64,000 nucleotides of DNA from Atopostipes sp963558565 (GTDB taxonomy: Bacteria > Bacillota > Bacilli > Lactobacillales > Carnobacteriaceae_A), in assembly GCA_963558565.1 (NCBI GenBank), contig CAUWGX010000003.1:62001-126000 (forward strand), written 5' to 3'. Made by a program: the position numbers and the translations under genes. This document shows, in pieces, positions 51,907 to 60,612 of the stretch. How positions within the stretch are numbered: position 1 is the stretch's first letter; every line of letters starts with the position of its first letter. The notes under the pieces were generated by a model. The model was given only the letters and a program-made list of their open reading frames with translations, made no database searches and was not told the origin of the DNA.

Positions 51907-53010
51907 TTAATCGTTATTCCGTAAATGTTCATTTTGATACTCGATGTGTTGATCATATGTTTCTGAAAAGTAGATATCGCCCGTTTCTAAATTCGCTAAA
52001 AAGTACATATAAGAGGTTTCTTCTGGATGAACAGCCGCCTCTATCGCTGACTCAGACGGACTATTGATCGGTCCTGGTCCCACGCCAGCATACATATAAG
52101 TATTATAAGGGGAATCGACTTCCAAATCTTTGTAAGTTGTGCGTTCGCGGTGTTCTCCTAAAGCATAACTGACACTAGGATCCGTTTGCAGTGGCATGTC
52201 CTCCGCAAGTCGATTATAAAACACCCCTGAAATCAACTGACGATCTTCGTCTGTCGTTCCTTCCCGTTCAATATAAGAAGCTAAAGTCAACACTTCATGA
52301 ACATTTAGTTCACTGTCTTCAATCTCCTCATAATAAGGAAGCAGCGCTTGATCCATCCGGGAGACCATTTGAGTGATCAGACTCTCAATAGAAGTCTCTT
52401 CGAATACTTCATAAGTCGCTGGAAATAAGTACCCTTCTAAAACATAGCGTGTCTCTGCGGTGGTTTCAAAAGTATCCGTCAGGAGCGCAGGATGTTTGGA
52501 AACAAGTTCTTCAATATAGGTTTCATCTTGGATTTGTTCCATAAATTCATCCGCTGTGAAATCTGTATTTTCATCCACTCGCTCAGCAATTAATTCAATA
52601 TCTACTCCTTCAGGCACCGTCACTCGACCCACAGGTTCTTCCGAAATGGGAGTGCCGCCTGCATTTAAGTACTCGACCATTTCTTCCATCGACATGGAAG
52701 GAGACATTAAATAACTGCCCGCTTGGAAATGATTGTCTCCTTGGAAGCGAGTATAAAAATCAAAAATGAACGAACTGCTAATTAAATCGTTCGTTTCTAA
52801 AATATCGGCAATATTTTTCCGATTAGAACCGGTGGGAATTTCTATCTCCACCACTTCTTCACTATTTTCATCAACGGGTTCTAAGCTATTCTTTACATAA
52901 AAATAACCAGACACCCCTAAAATAACGGCCGCAACGACAAAGAGGGCGAGGATGCTAAGTAAAATCTTTCGCACTGTTTTCTTCTTTCGTGTTTCGTTCA
53001 AATCGCTCAT
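51907..53010 (-). CDS. mltG: Endolytic murein transglycosylase MltG
   Basis: A membrane-bound lytic transglycosylase that cleaves nascent peptidoglycan strands. The 367-residue protein has one N-terminal membrane segment (about 17-40), a LysM-like region (VEIEIPTGSNRKNIADILE) and the YceG domain with the catalytic glutamate in ASYIEREGTTDEDRQLISGVFYNRL and the LQTDPSVSYAL motif. The ribosome site AAGGA abuts ATG 53010; TTG 53001 is better spaced and may be the true start. Confidence 0.94.
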   Translation of the reverse strand: MSDLNETRKKKTVRKILLSILALFVVAAVILGVSGYFYVKNSLEPVDENSEEVVEIEIPTGSNRKNIADILETNDLISSSFIFDFYTRFQGDNHFQAGSYLMSPSMSMEEMVEYLNAGGTPISEEPVGRVTVPEGVDIELIAERVDENTDFTADEFMEQIQDETYIEELVSKHPALLTDTFETTAETRYVLEGYLFPATYEVFEETSIESLITQMVSRMDQALLPYYEEIEDSELNVHEVLTLASYIEREGTTDEDRQLISGVFYNRLAEDMPLQTDPSVSYALGEHRERTTYKDLEVDSPYNTYMYAGVGPGPINSPSESAIEAAVHPEETSYMYFLANLETGDIYFSETYDQHIEYQNEHLRNND

Positions 53011-53080
53011 TCCTTTAATTTCAACTCTTAAGTAGTATACTTTATTCTTTAAAGAGTTGAAAGAAATTTAAATCGAACAA

Positions 53081-53102
53081 AAAGGGCGGTTCCCCACCCT
53101 TT
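53081..53102 (-). terminator. Terminator after yrzB
   Basis: The compact stem AAGGGTGG / CCGCCCTT with a GGAA loop is followed on the minus strand by TTTG. It ends the ireB-ruvX-yrzB unit. Confidence 0.75.
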
Positions 53103-53112
53103 TTCCTTCGAT

Positions 53113-53409
53113 TTATTCTTCATCTTCAGCAATGAATGCTCCCAGAACTTCTTCGATCATGTCCCATTCTTCATCGGTTTCAATATCCGCTAATTGCCCT
53201 TCGAGGTCTTCATCTGGATTTTCATAACTAAATGCGTATAATTCAACTTCCTCTTCATCATCTGCAGTCGCAGGATAAACGAGGACATAATTTTTATTAA
53301 AATCATCCGATTCAAAGGTGAGTAAGATTTGATAAAGTTCTTCATTACCTTCTTCATCTACTAATGTAATATAATCGTCGGATGGTGTAACGTTCTGATC
53401 GTCTGCCAT
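53113..53409 (-). CDS. yrzB: DUF1292 family protein (YrzB-like)
   Basis: A 98-residue, very acidic cytoplasmic protein of unknown function. The DUF1292 pattern is clear: YITLVDEEGNEELYQILLTFE, YVLVYPATADDEEEVELYAF. GGGAG precedes the ATG, one base past the ruvX stop. The ireB-ruvX-yrzB order is conserved in Firmicutes. Confidence 0.9.
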   Translation of the reverse strand: MADDQNVTPSDDYITLVDEEGNEELYQILLTFESDDFNKNYVLVYPATADDEEEVELYAFSYENPDEDLEGQLADIETDEEWDMIEEVLGAFIAEDEE

Positions 53410-53410
53410 T

Positions 53411-53851
53411 TTAAATGTCTCCCTTCGCTTTTTCTTGTCGGTCTAAATAATTTTGTAGAATCATCATTGCAGCTATTTTATCAATGACTTTTTTTCGTTT
53501 GTTCCGTGAAACGTCGCCCTCTTCAATCATCATCCGATTGGCTTGAGCTGTCGTTAAACGTTCATCTTCGTATTCTACAGGGACAGCAAATTTTTCTATG
53601 ACCAAATCCCCATATGCTTGCGAAGCTTCCGCTCGTTCACCTAGTGTACCATTCATATGTTTCGGTAAGCCAATAATGACTTTCTCTACTTCATATTCTT
53701 CAATGATCGTTCCTAGGCGTTCTAAACCAAATTCTTCTTTCGCTTCGTTAATAGGAATAATTTCTAAACCTTGAGCGGTCCAACCGAATGGATCACTAAC
53801 GGCGACACCTACTGTTTTGGTGCCGACGTCTAGTCCTAAGATGCGGTTCAC
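53411..53851 (-). CDS. ruvX: Holliday junction resolvase-like protein RuvX/YqgF
   Basis: An RNase H-fold nuclease of 146 residues, implicated in pre-16S rRNA 5' end processing and suggested to resolve Holliday junctions. Visible motifs are LGLDVGTKTVGVAVSDPFG, VIIGLPKHMNGTLGERA and EYEDERLTTAQA; the C-terminal aspartate lies in KKVIDKIAAMMILQNYL. The start is GTG 53851, overlapping the ireB stop by 4 bases (GTGA), so translation is coupled. Confidence 0.94.
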   Translation of the reverse strand: MNRILGLDVGTKTVGVAVSDPFGWTAQGLEIIPINEAKEEFGLERLGTIIEEYEVEKVIIGLPKHMNGTLGERAEASQAYGDLVIEKFAVPVEYEDERLTTAQANRMMIEEGDVSRNKRKKVIDKIAAMMILQNYLDRQEKAKGDI

Positions 53852-54108
53852 TGGCTGTCGTTCTCTAAATAATGTTTTAATAGCTCTTCTAAAACTTCGT
53901 CTCGTTCATAGCGACGAATGAGATTTCGCGCATCATTGTGGCGCGGAATATATGCTGGATCCCCTGATAATAGATAACCAACGATTTGGTTAATCGGGTT
54001 GTAATCTTTTTCATCCAGTGCGTCATACACAAGATGAAGCATTTTTGAAACTTCGTTTGAATCATTTTCTCGCCCGTCAAAGCGGACTGTACGTTCATCA
54101 TTACTCAT
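53848..54108 (-). CDS. ireB: IreB family regulatory phosphoprotein (DUF965)
   Basis: An 86-residue regulator that in Enterococcus faecalis is phosphorylated by the Ser/Thr kinase IreK on N-terminal threonines and dampens cephalosporin resistance. The protein matches the family closely: the N-terminal DERTVRFDG carries the equivalent threonine, then EVSKMLHLVYDALDEKDYNP and GYLLSGDPAYIPRHNDARNL. GGGGGAT precedes the ATG. It lies 133 bases after alaS. The kinase gene is not in this window. Confidence 0.93.
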   Translation of the reverse strand: MSNDERTVRFDGRENDSNEVSKMLHLVYDALDEKDYNPINQIVGYLLSGDPAYIPRHNDARNLIRRYERDEVLEELLKHYLENDSQ

Positions 54109-54241
54109 TGATAATCCCCCATCTATCTTCTTTTCTAAATTTTCTCATAACAATCTTACCGAAAAGCTCAATATTCTTCAATGGTTATTCAATGTATTCC
54201 CCATAATTATAACATACTTTCATCGTTCAATTGTCAAACTT

Positions 54242-56884
54242 TTATTTATTTCCCAGCCAATTTTTAGCGGCTTCCAAGGCGTCCTCTAGGCCCTCTGGGT
54301 TCTTTCCACCCGCTTGTGCCATATCTGGGCGACCTCCGCCACCTCCACCAACAAGAGGTGCTATTTCTTTAATTAAATCGCCTGCTTTTAAGCCTGCGCT
54401 CACTGCGTCGTCCGTCATTGCAGCTAACATATTTACTTTGCCCTCCGTTGTTAATGCTAATACTAAAACATCTGACGGTTGTGATTCTTTCCATTTATCC
54501 GCCATTTGACGAAGTTGATCCATATCTTTTGCATCGACTTTTTCAGCGATTAACGTATAATCTCCTACATTTTGCACATTTTCAAAAATGTCGCCTGCTT
54601 GCACATTCGATAATTTCGCATTTAATGATTCATTTTCCCGACGGAGTTCTTGTAATTCATTATATAGACTCGTAATTCGTTCGGTGACTCGTTCAATCGT
54701 TTGTGCTTTTGTGAGTTGCGCGGTTTCCGCTAAAATATCTAAGCGGTCTTCTACCCATTTTATGGCGCCTTCACTTGTACGCGCGACGATTCGACGAACA
54801 CCGGCTCCAATTCCTGATTCGGTCGTAATTTTAAATAACCCGATATCTGAAGTGTTTTGGACATGCGTCCCTCCACAGAGTTCAATCGAATAATCATCAA
54901 TAGAAACGACGCGGACAATATCGCCGTATTTTTCACCAAATAAAGCCATTGCGCCCATTTCTCGTGCTTTATCAAGCGAAGTCACGACCGTTTTTATCGG
55001 GTGTGCTTCCCAAATTTTTTCGTTTACGATATTTTCAACTTGTTCCAACTGTTCATTAGTGACTTGTTCTAAATGCGTAAAGTCAAAACGCAAATGATCG
55101 GCATCGACCAATGAACCTGCTTGATTGACATGTTCACCCACCACATCTTTAAGTGCTTGGTGGAGTAAATGAGTCGCGGTATGGTTTCTTTGAACGAGTA
55201 AGCGACGTAAATGATTGACTTCTAAGCTATATTCATCACCTACTTTTAAAGCTGCAGTGGTTTCGACAACATGTAACGTTTGGCCAGCAGGTGCTTCTTG
55301 TGTATCGACCACTCGAGCCACCAGCTCACCTTTTTGATCGCGAATCACTCCTCGGTCACCTACTTGCCCTCCTTTTTCTGCATAGAAAGGCGTGGTGTCA
55401 AAGATTAGTTGTGCTTGTCGTTTAGCGTCTACTTCTTCAACAAGTTCATCTTCAAAAACAATCGTGTTTAAAGGACTTGTTACACTCATTTCCGTATAGC
55501 CGACAAACTCGCTTTCAGCTTCTAAGTCAGTAAGGACTGCCGATTGGACTTTCATCGATTGATCATTACTACGAGCGGCCCGTGCTCTTTCTCGTTGTTT
55601 TTCCATCTCTTCCGCAAAAGCTTCTAAGTTCGTAGTGAATCCTCGTTCTTCCGCGTACTCTTCGGTTAATTCCACTGGGAAACCATAAGTATCATAAAGT
55701 AAAAATGCATCTTTACCTGTGACTTGCACTTCCCCTTTGGCTGTTAATTCTTCAAAAACTTTCACTAAATGCTCTAAACCTTCTGTTAAAGTTTCATGGA
55801 AACGAGCTTCTTCTTGGCGAATAACTTGTTCAACAAATTCTTCTTGAGTCACAATGTTGGTATAAAAGTCACCCATTATCTCTCCTACAACAGGAACAAG
55901 GTCCGTCAAGAAAGGTTTATTAATTTCCAACTTCCGTCCGTGCATAATGGAACGGCGAATTAAACGACGGAGGACATATCCACGCCCTTCATTAGACGGT
56001 AATGCGCCATCTGCAATCGCAAAAGAAACAGCTCGAATATGGTCCGCAATAACTTTAAAACTCTGTTTTAATTCTCCTGCTGTCTCATATTCGATGCCTG
56101 AAATTTCTTCAATTTTTTCAATCAAAGGCATGAACAAGTCTGTTTCAAAGTTTGTTGGTGCTTCTTGAACGACAGAAGCAATTCGTTCTAAGCCCATCCC
56201 CGTATCAATATTTTTGTTTGGAAGAGGTTCATACGTTCCGTCCGGTTGGTGATTAAATTGGGAGAAGACTAAGTTCCAAATCTCTAACCAACGTTCATTT
56301 TCTCCACCCGGGTAACTTTCAGGATGGTCCGCTGGTAAATCATTCGCTGCCTGTCCGCGGTCGTAGAAAATTTCGGTTTGCGGCCCACTTGGACCAACTC
56401 CAATATCCCAGAAATTTTCGTCTTCATCTAAAACATGATCCTTTGGTAGACCGATATCTTCTTCCCAAACTTGACGAGCTTCTTGGTCATCTGTATGGAC
56501 CGTCACATATAATTTTTCTGGATCTAAAGCCAGCCATTTATCTGCGGTTAAAAATTCCCAAGCCCATTCAATCGCTTCTTTTTTGAAATAATCACCAATG
56601 GAAAAGTTCCCTAACATCTCAAACATCGTATGATGACGCGCGGTCACTCCTACGTTTTCAATATCATTGGTTCGGATACTTTTTTGTGAATTAGCAATCC
56701 GTGGATTGTCTGGGATCACTGTACCATCAAAATATTTTTTCAAAGTCGCTACACCTGAGTTGATCCACAGTAATGTCGGATCATTGACCGGAACAAGTGA
56801 TGCACTCGGTTCTATTTGGTGCCCTTTTTCTTTAAAAAATTCTAAAAACATGGATCGAATTTCAGAACTTGATAATTTTTTCAT
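54242..56884 (-). CDS. alaS: Alanyl-tRNA synthetase
   Basis: Charges tRNA-Ala; the protein is 880 aa with all domains. The class II catalytic domain has HHTMFEMLGNFSIGDYFK, followed by the tRNA-recognition region, the editing domain with HTATHLLHQAL and CGGTH, and the C-terminal domain containing GGGGGGRPDMAQAGG. AGGAGA precedes the ATG. An Ala T-box leader controls it, and the cognate-type tRNA-Ala gene is at 38134. Confidence 0.97.
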   Translation of the reverse strand: MKKLSSSEIRSMFLEFFKEKGHQIEPSASLVPVNDPTLLWINSGVATLKKYFDGTVIPDNPRIANSQKSIRTNDIENVGVTARHHTMFEMLGNFSIGDYFKKEAIEWAWEFLTADKWLALDPEKLYVTVHTDDQEARQVWEEDIGLPKDHVLDEDENFWDIGVGPSGPQTEIFYDRGQAANDLPADHPESYPGGENERWLEIWNLVFSQFNHQPDGTYEPLPNKNIDTGMGLERIASVVQEAPTNFETDLFMPLIEKIEEISGIEYETAGELKQSFKVIADHIRAVSFAIADGALPSNEGRGYVLRRLIRRSIMHGRKLEINKPFLTDLVPVVGEIMGDFYTNIVTQEEFVEQVIRQEEARFHETLTEGLEHLVKVFEELTAKGEVQVTGKDAFLLYDTYGFPVELTEEYAEERGFTTNLEAFAEEMEKQRERARAARSNDQSMKVQSAVLTDLEAESEFVGYTEMSVTSPLNTIVFEDELVEEVDAKRQAQLIFDTTPFYAEKGGQVGDRGVIRDQKGELVARVVDTQEAPAGQTLHVVETTAALKVGDEYSLEVNHLRRLLVQRNHTATHLLHQALKDVVGEHVNQAGSLVDADHLRFDFTHLEQVTNEQLEQVENIVNEKIWEAHPIKTVVTSLDKAREMGAMALFGEKYGDIVRVVSIDDYSIELCGGTHVQNTSDIGLFKITTESGIGAGVRRIVARTSEGAIKWVEDRLDILAETAQLTKAQTIERVTERITSLYNELQELRRENESLNAKLSNVQAGDIFENVQNVGDYTLIAEKVDAKDMDQLRQMADKWKESQPSDVLVLALTTEGKVNMLAAMTDDAVSAGLKAGDLIKEIAPLVGGGGGGRPDMAQAGGKNPEGLEDALEAAKNWLGNK

Positions 56885-56937
56885 AACAATCTCCTCTATC
56901 TTTTCTATTTATGTTTATTCAATTTCACAGGATCAAA

Positions 56938-57170
56938 TAAAAAAATCGAATAATCTCATTGCGACAAGGACGACTTACGCGGTACCACCCTGATTGCAAT
57001 GACATTATTCGATCATTCATTACCTCTTAAATGTAAGTTAACGCTTTACATGCGGCATGCTTTCGCATACAAACTCGTAAGGGAGCATCAATGATTATTT
57101 GTTCGCACTTCTCACCGCTCGTGCGTCGCTGTCAACAAAGGGAATCATTCATCCGTCCTTACCTGAATAC
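56938..57170 (-). promoter_or_regulatory. T-box riboswitch (Ala) upstream of alaS
   Basis: The minus strand carries the conserved T-box AGGGTGGTACCGCG (56991-56978), within a terminator whose stem CGAATAATGTCATTGC / GCAATGAGATTATTCG is followed by seven Ts. Upstream are stem I features (AGCGACGC, GGTGAGAAGTGCGAACA), with the specifier most likely GCT at 57086-57084, an alanine codon. Uncharged tRNA-Ala should prevent termination and raise AlaS. Confidence 0.9.
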
Positions 57171-57237
57171 TATAAACTGTTCATTTTAAAAAGTCAACTG
57201 CCTAGATCAGAGAGCTTTCCGTTCTTTTTTGAAAATG

Positions 57238-57490
57238 GGGGCCGCGAGTCGATAATGGGTTTATCTTCCTGGGGTGGTGCGCCAGCAGTACGATAAGCCA
57301 TTTATCTTCTCGTGGTGAAGCGCTAGCGATACGATAATCGGTTTATCTTCCTGTGGTGACATTCTAGCGAGTCGATCATTCGTTTATCTTCCCGCGGTGA
57401 TGCGCTAATAGTACGATAATCGGTTTATCCTCCTGCGGCGAGACTCCAGCAGTACAATAAGCTATTTATTTTCCCCAGGCGGCCGCTGTG
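57238..57490. repeat. Array of diverged 41-bp tandem repeats
   Basis: A partial unit ending at 57259 is followed by five full 41-bp units, starting at 57260, 57301, 57342, 57383 and 57424, and a partial sixth from 57465. Each unit starts TTTATCTTCC or close, has GGTGA or GGCGA near base 14, and ends in about ACGATAATCGG. Unit junctions form GATAA-N4-TTTATC palindromes. The period is not a multiple of 3 and all frames are broken, so it is noncoding. It fills the gap between the alaS T-box and the 3' end of the YitT gene. Confidence 0.85.
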
Positions 57491-57497
57491 CTCTCCT

Positions 57498-58376
57498 CTA
57501 TTGCGCTTGGTTTGAAGAAAAATATTTTCCTAAAGAAAAGCCTCTTCCCATCACTTCGCTCGCCGAGGTGACGACGATAAAGGCACTCTCATCGATTTGT
57601 AAGACCATTTCTTGTAGAGCCGTGAATTCATTCTCTTGAATAACGACCATTAACATTTCTTTTTCTTCATTTTGATAACCGCCACGTATCTCTAAACGAG
57701 TAACGCCTCGGTCAATTTTTTCTAAAATATCTTGGCGAATATTCTCGGACTCATTCGAAATAATAAGCACCATTTTTTGAGTACGATTCCCAATTAAGAC
57801 ATAATCTACAAAACGAGAGACGACCACTAAACTAATCATGCCGTACATAATCGTTTCAATATCGAAAGTGATAAAACCGAGTGCCAAGACAAAACCATCT
57901 GTCAATGAAACAGCCTCACCCATGGTAACTCGCGTATATTTTTCAATAATTTGCGCGAGGGTACTGGTCCCACCGGTCGAGCCTTTTGATTTATAAACAA
58001 GACCTACGCCGATCCCAGTGGCTACCCCACCAAATAAAGCCGCAAGCATTGGATTCAACGTCCACGCTTCCAGACCGCTCACGAGATCCACAAAGAAAGG
58101 AAATAACAAGCTCCCTAAAATGGATTTGAAGAACACTTCTTTTCCCAGCAGAACGAAGCTTAATATTAACAGCGGAATATTAAACGCATATTGAATATAA
58201 GCGGGTTCCCAGCCAAACAAGTCATTTAATATAATCGTTATCCCCGAAACACCTCCTGAGATAATTTCATTGGGTAATAGAAAGACTTGAAAAGAAAGGG
58301 CTAGGATAAAACTCCCTACCACAATATACATCATATCTTTCCAACTTAACGAATACTCTTTAATGACTTTGTTCAT
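57498..58376 (-). CDS. YitT family membrane protein with DUF2179 domain
   Basis: A 292-residue inner-membrane protein of unknown function. Five or six membrane segments (residues about 12-190) contain the family pattern FLLPNEIISGGVSGITIIL and KSKGSTGGTSTLAQII, and the cytosolic C-terminal DUF2179 domain (about 205-285) shows TRLEIRGGYQNEEKEMLMVV and VIVVTSASEVMGRGF-like sequence. The ribosome site is weak. It has no operon partners; it ends within 8 bases of the 41-bp repeat array and has no ordinary terminator. Confidence 0.85.
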   Translation of the reverse strand: MNKVIKEYSLSWKDMMYIVVGSFILALSFQVFLLPNEIISGGVSGITIILNDLFGWEPAYIQYAFNIPLLILSFVLLGKEVFFKSILGSLLFPFFVDLVSGLEAWTLNPMLAALFGGVATGIGVGLVYKSKGSTGGTSTLAQIIEKYTRVTMGEAVSLTDGFVLALGFITFDIETIMYGMISLVVVSRFVDYVLIGNRTQKMVLIISNESENIRQDILEKIDRGVTRLEIRGGYQNEEKEMLMVVIQENEFTALQEMVLQIDESAFIVVTSASEVMGRGFSLGKYFSSNQAQ

Positions 58377-58495
58377 CGTTCATTCCACATCCTCTTTTTT
58401 ATAAATGGTTATTGCTATTAGTATAGCTAATTCCATCCCCTTGTACAATTATTCTTGGGCCTTTTTTAAAATACGGAACTCGTGAGCACTCATAT

Positions 58496-58531
58496 AAAAA
58501 CACCCTTCCCCAATCAATGAAAGAGTGTTTT
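58496..58531 (-). terminator. Terminator after the metal-ATPase fragment
   Basis: The stem AAAAACACTCTTT / AAGGGTGTTTTT is followed on the minus strand by further T-rich sequence. It lies 40 bases past the stop. Confidence 0.8.
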
Positions 58532-58570
58532 TATAATAGACTAAGTGATCTTAAAAAGAATAACGTTTCT

Positions 58571-59203
58571 CTAATTCGATTGTAGTAAACGAAGGCCATT
58601 TAAGATTACAAGAAATGTACTATCTTCGTGGATGATCACACTGAGCGTCATATCTGTTAAGCCTAAGGTACTAACGACGACTAAGAAAGCCGCTACACCT
58701 ACAGCAAAAAAGATATTTTGACGAATCACACGTTGCATTTTAGAAGCTGTTTGGTGTAACTCGACAAGCTTCGATAAATGATTCTGCATCAACACTAAAT
58801 CAGAAACCTCAACCGCCACATCGGTTCCCTCTCCCATCGCAATGCCCACATTCGCGTTCACCAATGCAGGCGCATCATTCACGCCGTCGCCAACCATCGC
58901 TATTACCCCATACTTTTCTTTTTGCTGCTGGATAATTTTGGCTTTATCTTCCGGCAGGGCATTCGCTGCGACTTCATCCATACCTAACTTTTCAGCAACT
59001 GCTTGCCCCGTTAACTCTGCATCCCCTGTCATTAAGGTTGCATGCACGCCCTGTTTTTTAAAATAGTCAATCGTTGCTTGAACTTGTTGATGCGGAACAT
59101 CCATCAGAGCGATCACGCCAACAACTTTCTCTTCTTCTGCCACATAAATGACGGTCTTTCCCATTCTAGACCATTTATTTTCTAGTTCATCACATTTCTT
59201 TGG
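58571..59203 (-). pseudogene. C-terminal third of a heavy-metal P1B-type ATPase
   Basis: The reading includes GVIALMDVPHQQVQATIDYF, TLMTGDAEL, VAMVGDGVNDAPAL-like GVIAMVGDGVNDAPALVNANVG and the last two membrane segments ending in STFLVILNGLRLL. These are the hinge and C-terminal parts of CadA/ZntA-type metal exporters. The metal-binding, actuator and phosphorylation (DKTGT) parts are absent. Family similarity fades upstream of about 59203 and a stop follows near 59220. An internal ATG at 59164 could still translate about 197 residues, but no transport is possible. Confidence 0.8.
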
Positions 59204-59288
59204 GGTTAAACGTTTTATTATTATAAAATTCTTTTTAAATTCTGCCTGGATAGTCTATAATAAAAGTATTGGATAGGAGGTACTCTAT

Positions 59289-60194
59289 TTGGAACAATTT
59301 TTACATATTATTATTAACCAGCAATCAAGGAATAGTGATCATACCTTTAAAAAATTACTATTAGAATTGCCAAACTATACGAACAACTATAAGATTCATA
59401 TTACCGATAATATCTTACAATTGGAGCAGTTAATCAAAGATTTAAAAGACAACATCACTGCGGATCAATTAGTTGTAACAGTTGGCGGCGACGGCAGCTT
59501 AAACCAAACCGTGACCTTTCTTGAAAAATATGATTTAAAGAATGACATTGGCTATATCCCTGCTGGTTCCGGAAATGATTTTGCGCGTGCGCATGGCATT
59601 CCAATAAAAACGGAAAAAGCGATCGCCCATTTATTTCACGTAAAAAAAGCCACTGAGCTTTCAATCCTACATGCGACCCAAGGAGATCATGAGCATTACG
59701 CGGTCAATAGTTTAGGGATTGGACTGGATGGTTTAGTGAACGAAATGGTCAACGCAAAGGATTCCAAAAACTTATTAGGCCCTACTTCTTATATTGCAGG
59801 GGTTCTCTCAGCTTTTGCCAAACAGAAAAAGTTTACGATCACCATAAAAGTTGACCAAGGGATTTACACCTTTGACGACGTGCAATTGGCCTTAGTCGCT
59901 AATAATCCTTATTTCGGAGGTGGGATTAAAATCGCTCCGGACGCAAATGATCGGGATGATTTTTTAGACGTCGTGATCGCTGACGATGTATCGACTAGCA
60001 ACTTATTCAATATTTTACCAAGAGTTTTTATTAATAAATCGCACTTATTACATCCTAAACTTCATTTTTTTAAAACAAAACAAGTGGCTATCTTTACAGA
60101 ATCTGAACAAACGGCGCAAAAAGACGGCGAAATCTTTAAACAAAAAGGCTTTGCTTATACTTTTTCAACCAAAAAAAGATCTTTTTGGATATAA
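59289..60194 (+). CDS. Diacylglycerol/lipid kinase family protein (YegS/DgkB type)
   Basis: A 301-residue soluble lipid kinase that probably recycles diacylglycerol to phosphatidic acid. The nucleotide motif is VVTVGGDGSLNQTV, with IGYIPAGSGNDFARAHGIP and the C-terminal ALVANNPYFGGGIKIAPDA beta-sandwich domain. The start is TTG 59289, with ATAGGAGGT 7 bases upstream. Monocistronic, with a terminator downstream. Confidence 0.88.
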   Translation: MEQFLHIIINQQSRNSDHTFKKLLLELPNYTNNYKIHITDNILQLEQLIKDLKDNITADQLVVTVGGDGSLNQTVTFLEKYDLKNDIGYIPAGSGNDFARAHGIPIKTEKAIAHLFHVKKATELSILHATQGDHEHYAVNSLGIGLDGLVNEMVNAKDSKNLLGPTSYIAGVLSAFAKQKKFTITIKVDQGIYTFDDVQLALVANNPYFGGGIKIAPDANDRDDFLDVVIADDVSTSNLFNILPRVFINKSHLLHPKLHFFKTKQVAIFTESEQTAQKDGEIFKQKGFAYTFSTKKRSFWI

Positions 60195-60199
60195 AAGAA

Positions 60200-60248
60200 A
60201 CCCTATAAGTATTCTGAGATTTCTTTCTCTTTGAATGCTGTATAGGGT
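60200..60248 (+). terminator. Terminator after the lipid kinase gene
   Basis: The stem ACCCTATA / TATAGGGT with a long loop is followed by ATTTTTTAG on the plus strand. Confidence 0.75.
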
Positions 60249-60299
60249 ATTTTTTAGCAATTTTGTTCATAGGATATTTTAAATTATTATATTATCTTC

Positions 60300-60494
60300 T
60301 CACAAGTGTCTTAAAAAACTTTCTGGGTTATTTAAAAAGTCTCTCGTTAATGGAACATGTTCTAATTCATTATAAGGCACCTTTATTATTTCGTCATTTT
60401 TGATAAGTAATATCTCTGAAATGCCATTAAAATCGGTGAATGTGTCGCAATCGTCATTTTTAAAATTAAATTCATTTGACCGAAGATGCAACAT
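60300..60494 (-). CDS. Hypothetical 64-residue protein
   Basis: I do not recognise this family. The protein is acidic and soluble, without membrane or signal segments: MLHLRSNEFNFKNDD, then DFNGISEILLIKNDEII and VPYNELEHVPLTRDFL. TTGGAGG precedes the ATG by 7 bases, and a TTTACT...TATAAT-like stretch lies upstream near 60550, so it is likely expressed. No terminator is evident on its left. Confidence 0.5.
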   Translation of the reverse strand: MLHLRSNEFNFKNDDCDTFTDFNGISEILLIKNDEIIKVPYNELEHVPLTRDFLNNPESFLRHL

Positions 60495-60556
60495 GCTAAA
60501 GCCTCCAATGGTTAATAATTACTCACTACTTTAGCGTAGAAACCAATTATAAAGTA

Positions 60557-60596
60557 AAATCACTCATTCTTCCTTTATTGAAAGTTTGAGTGATTT
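60557..60596 (-). terminator. Terminator after ppk2
   Basis: The stem AAATCACTCAAA / TTTGAGTGATTT-type pairing (arms 60557-60566 and 60587-60596) is followed on the minus strand by TTTACTTTATAAT. It may overlap the promoter of the small gene downstream. Confidence 0.65.
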
Positions 60597-60612
60597 AGAT
60601 TTTATTATTTTT

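Noticed and set aside
57238..57490. CRISPR array
   Set aside because: The 41-bp units are contiguous, diverge throughout, and have no unique spacers; no cas genes are nearby.
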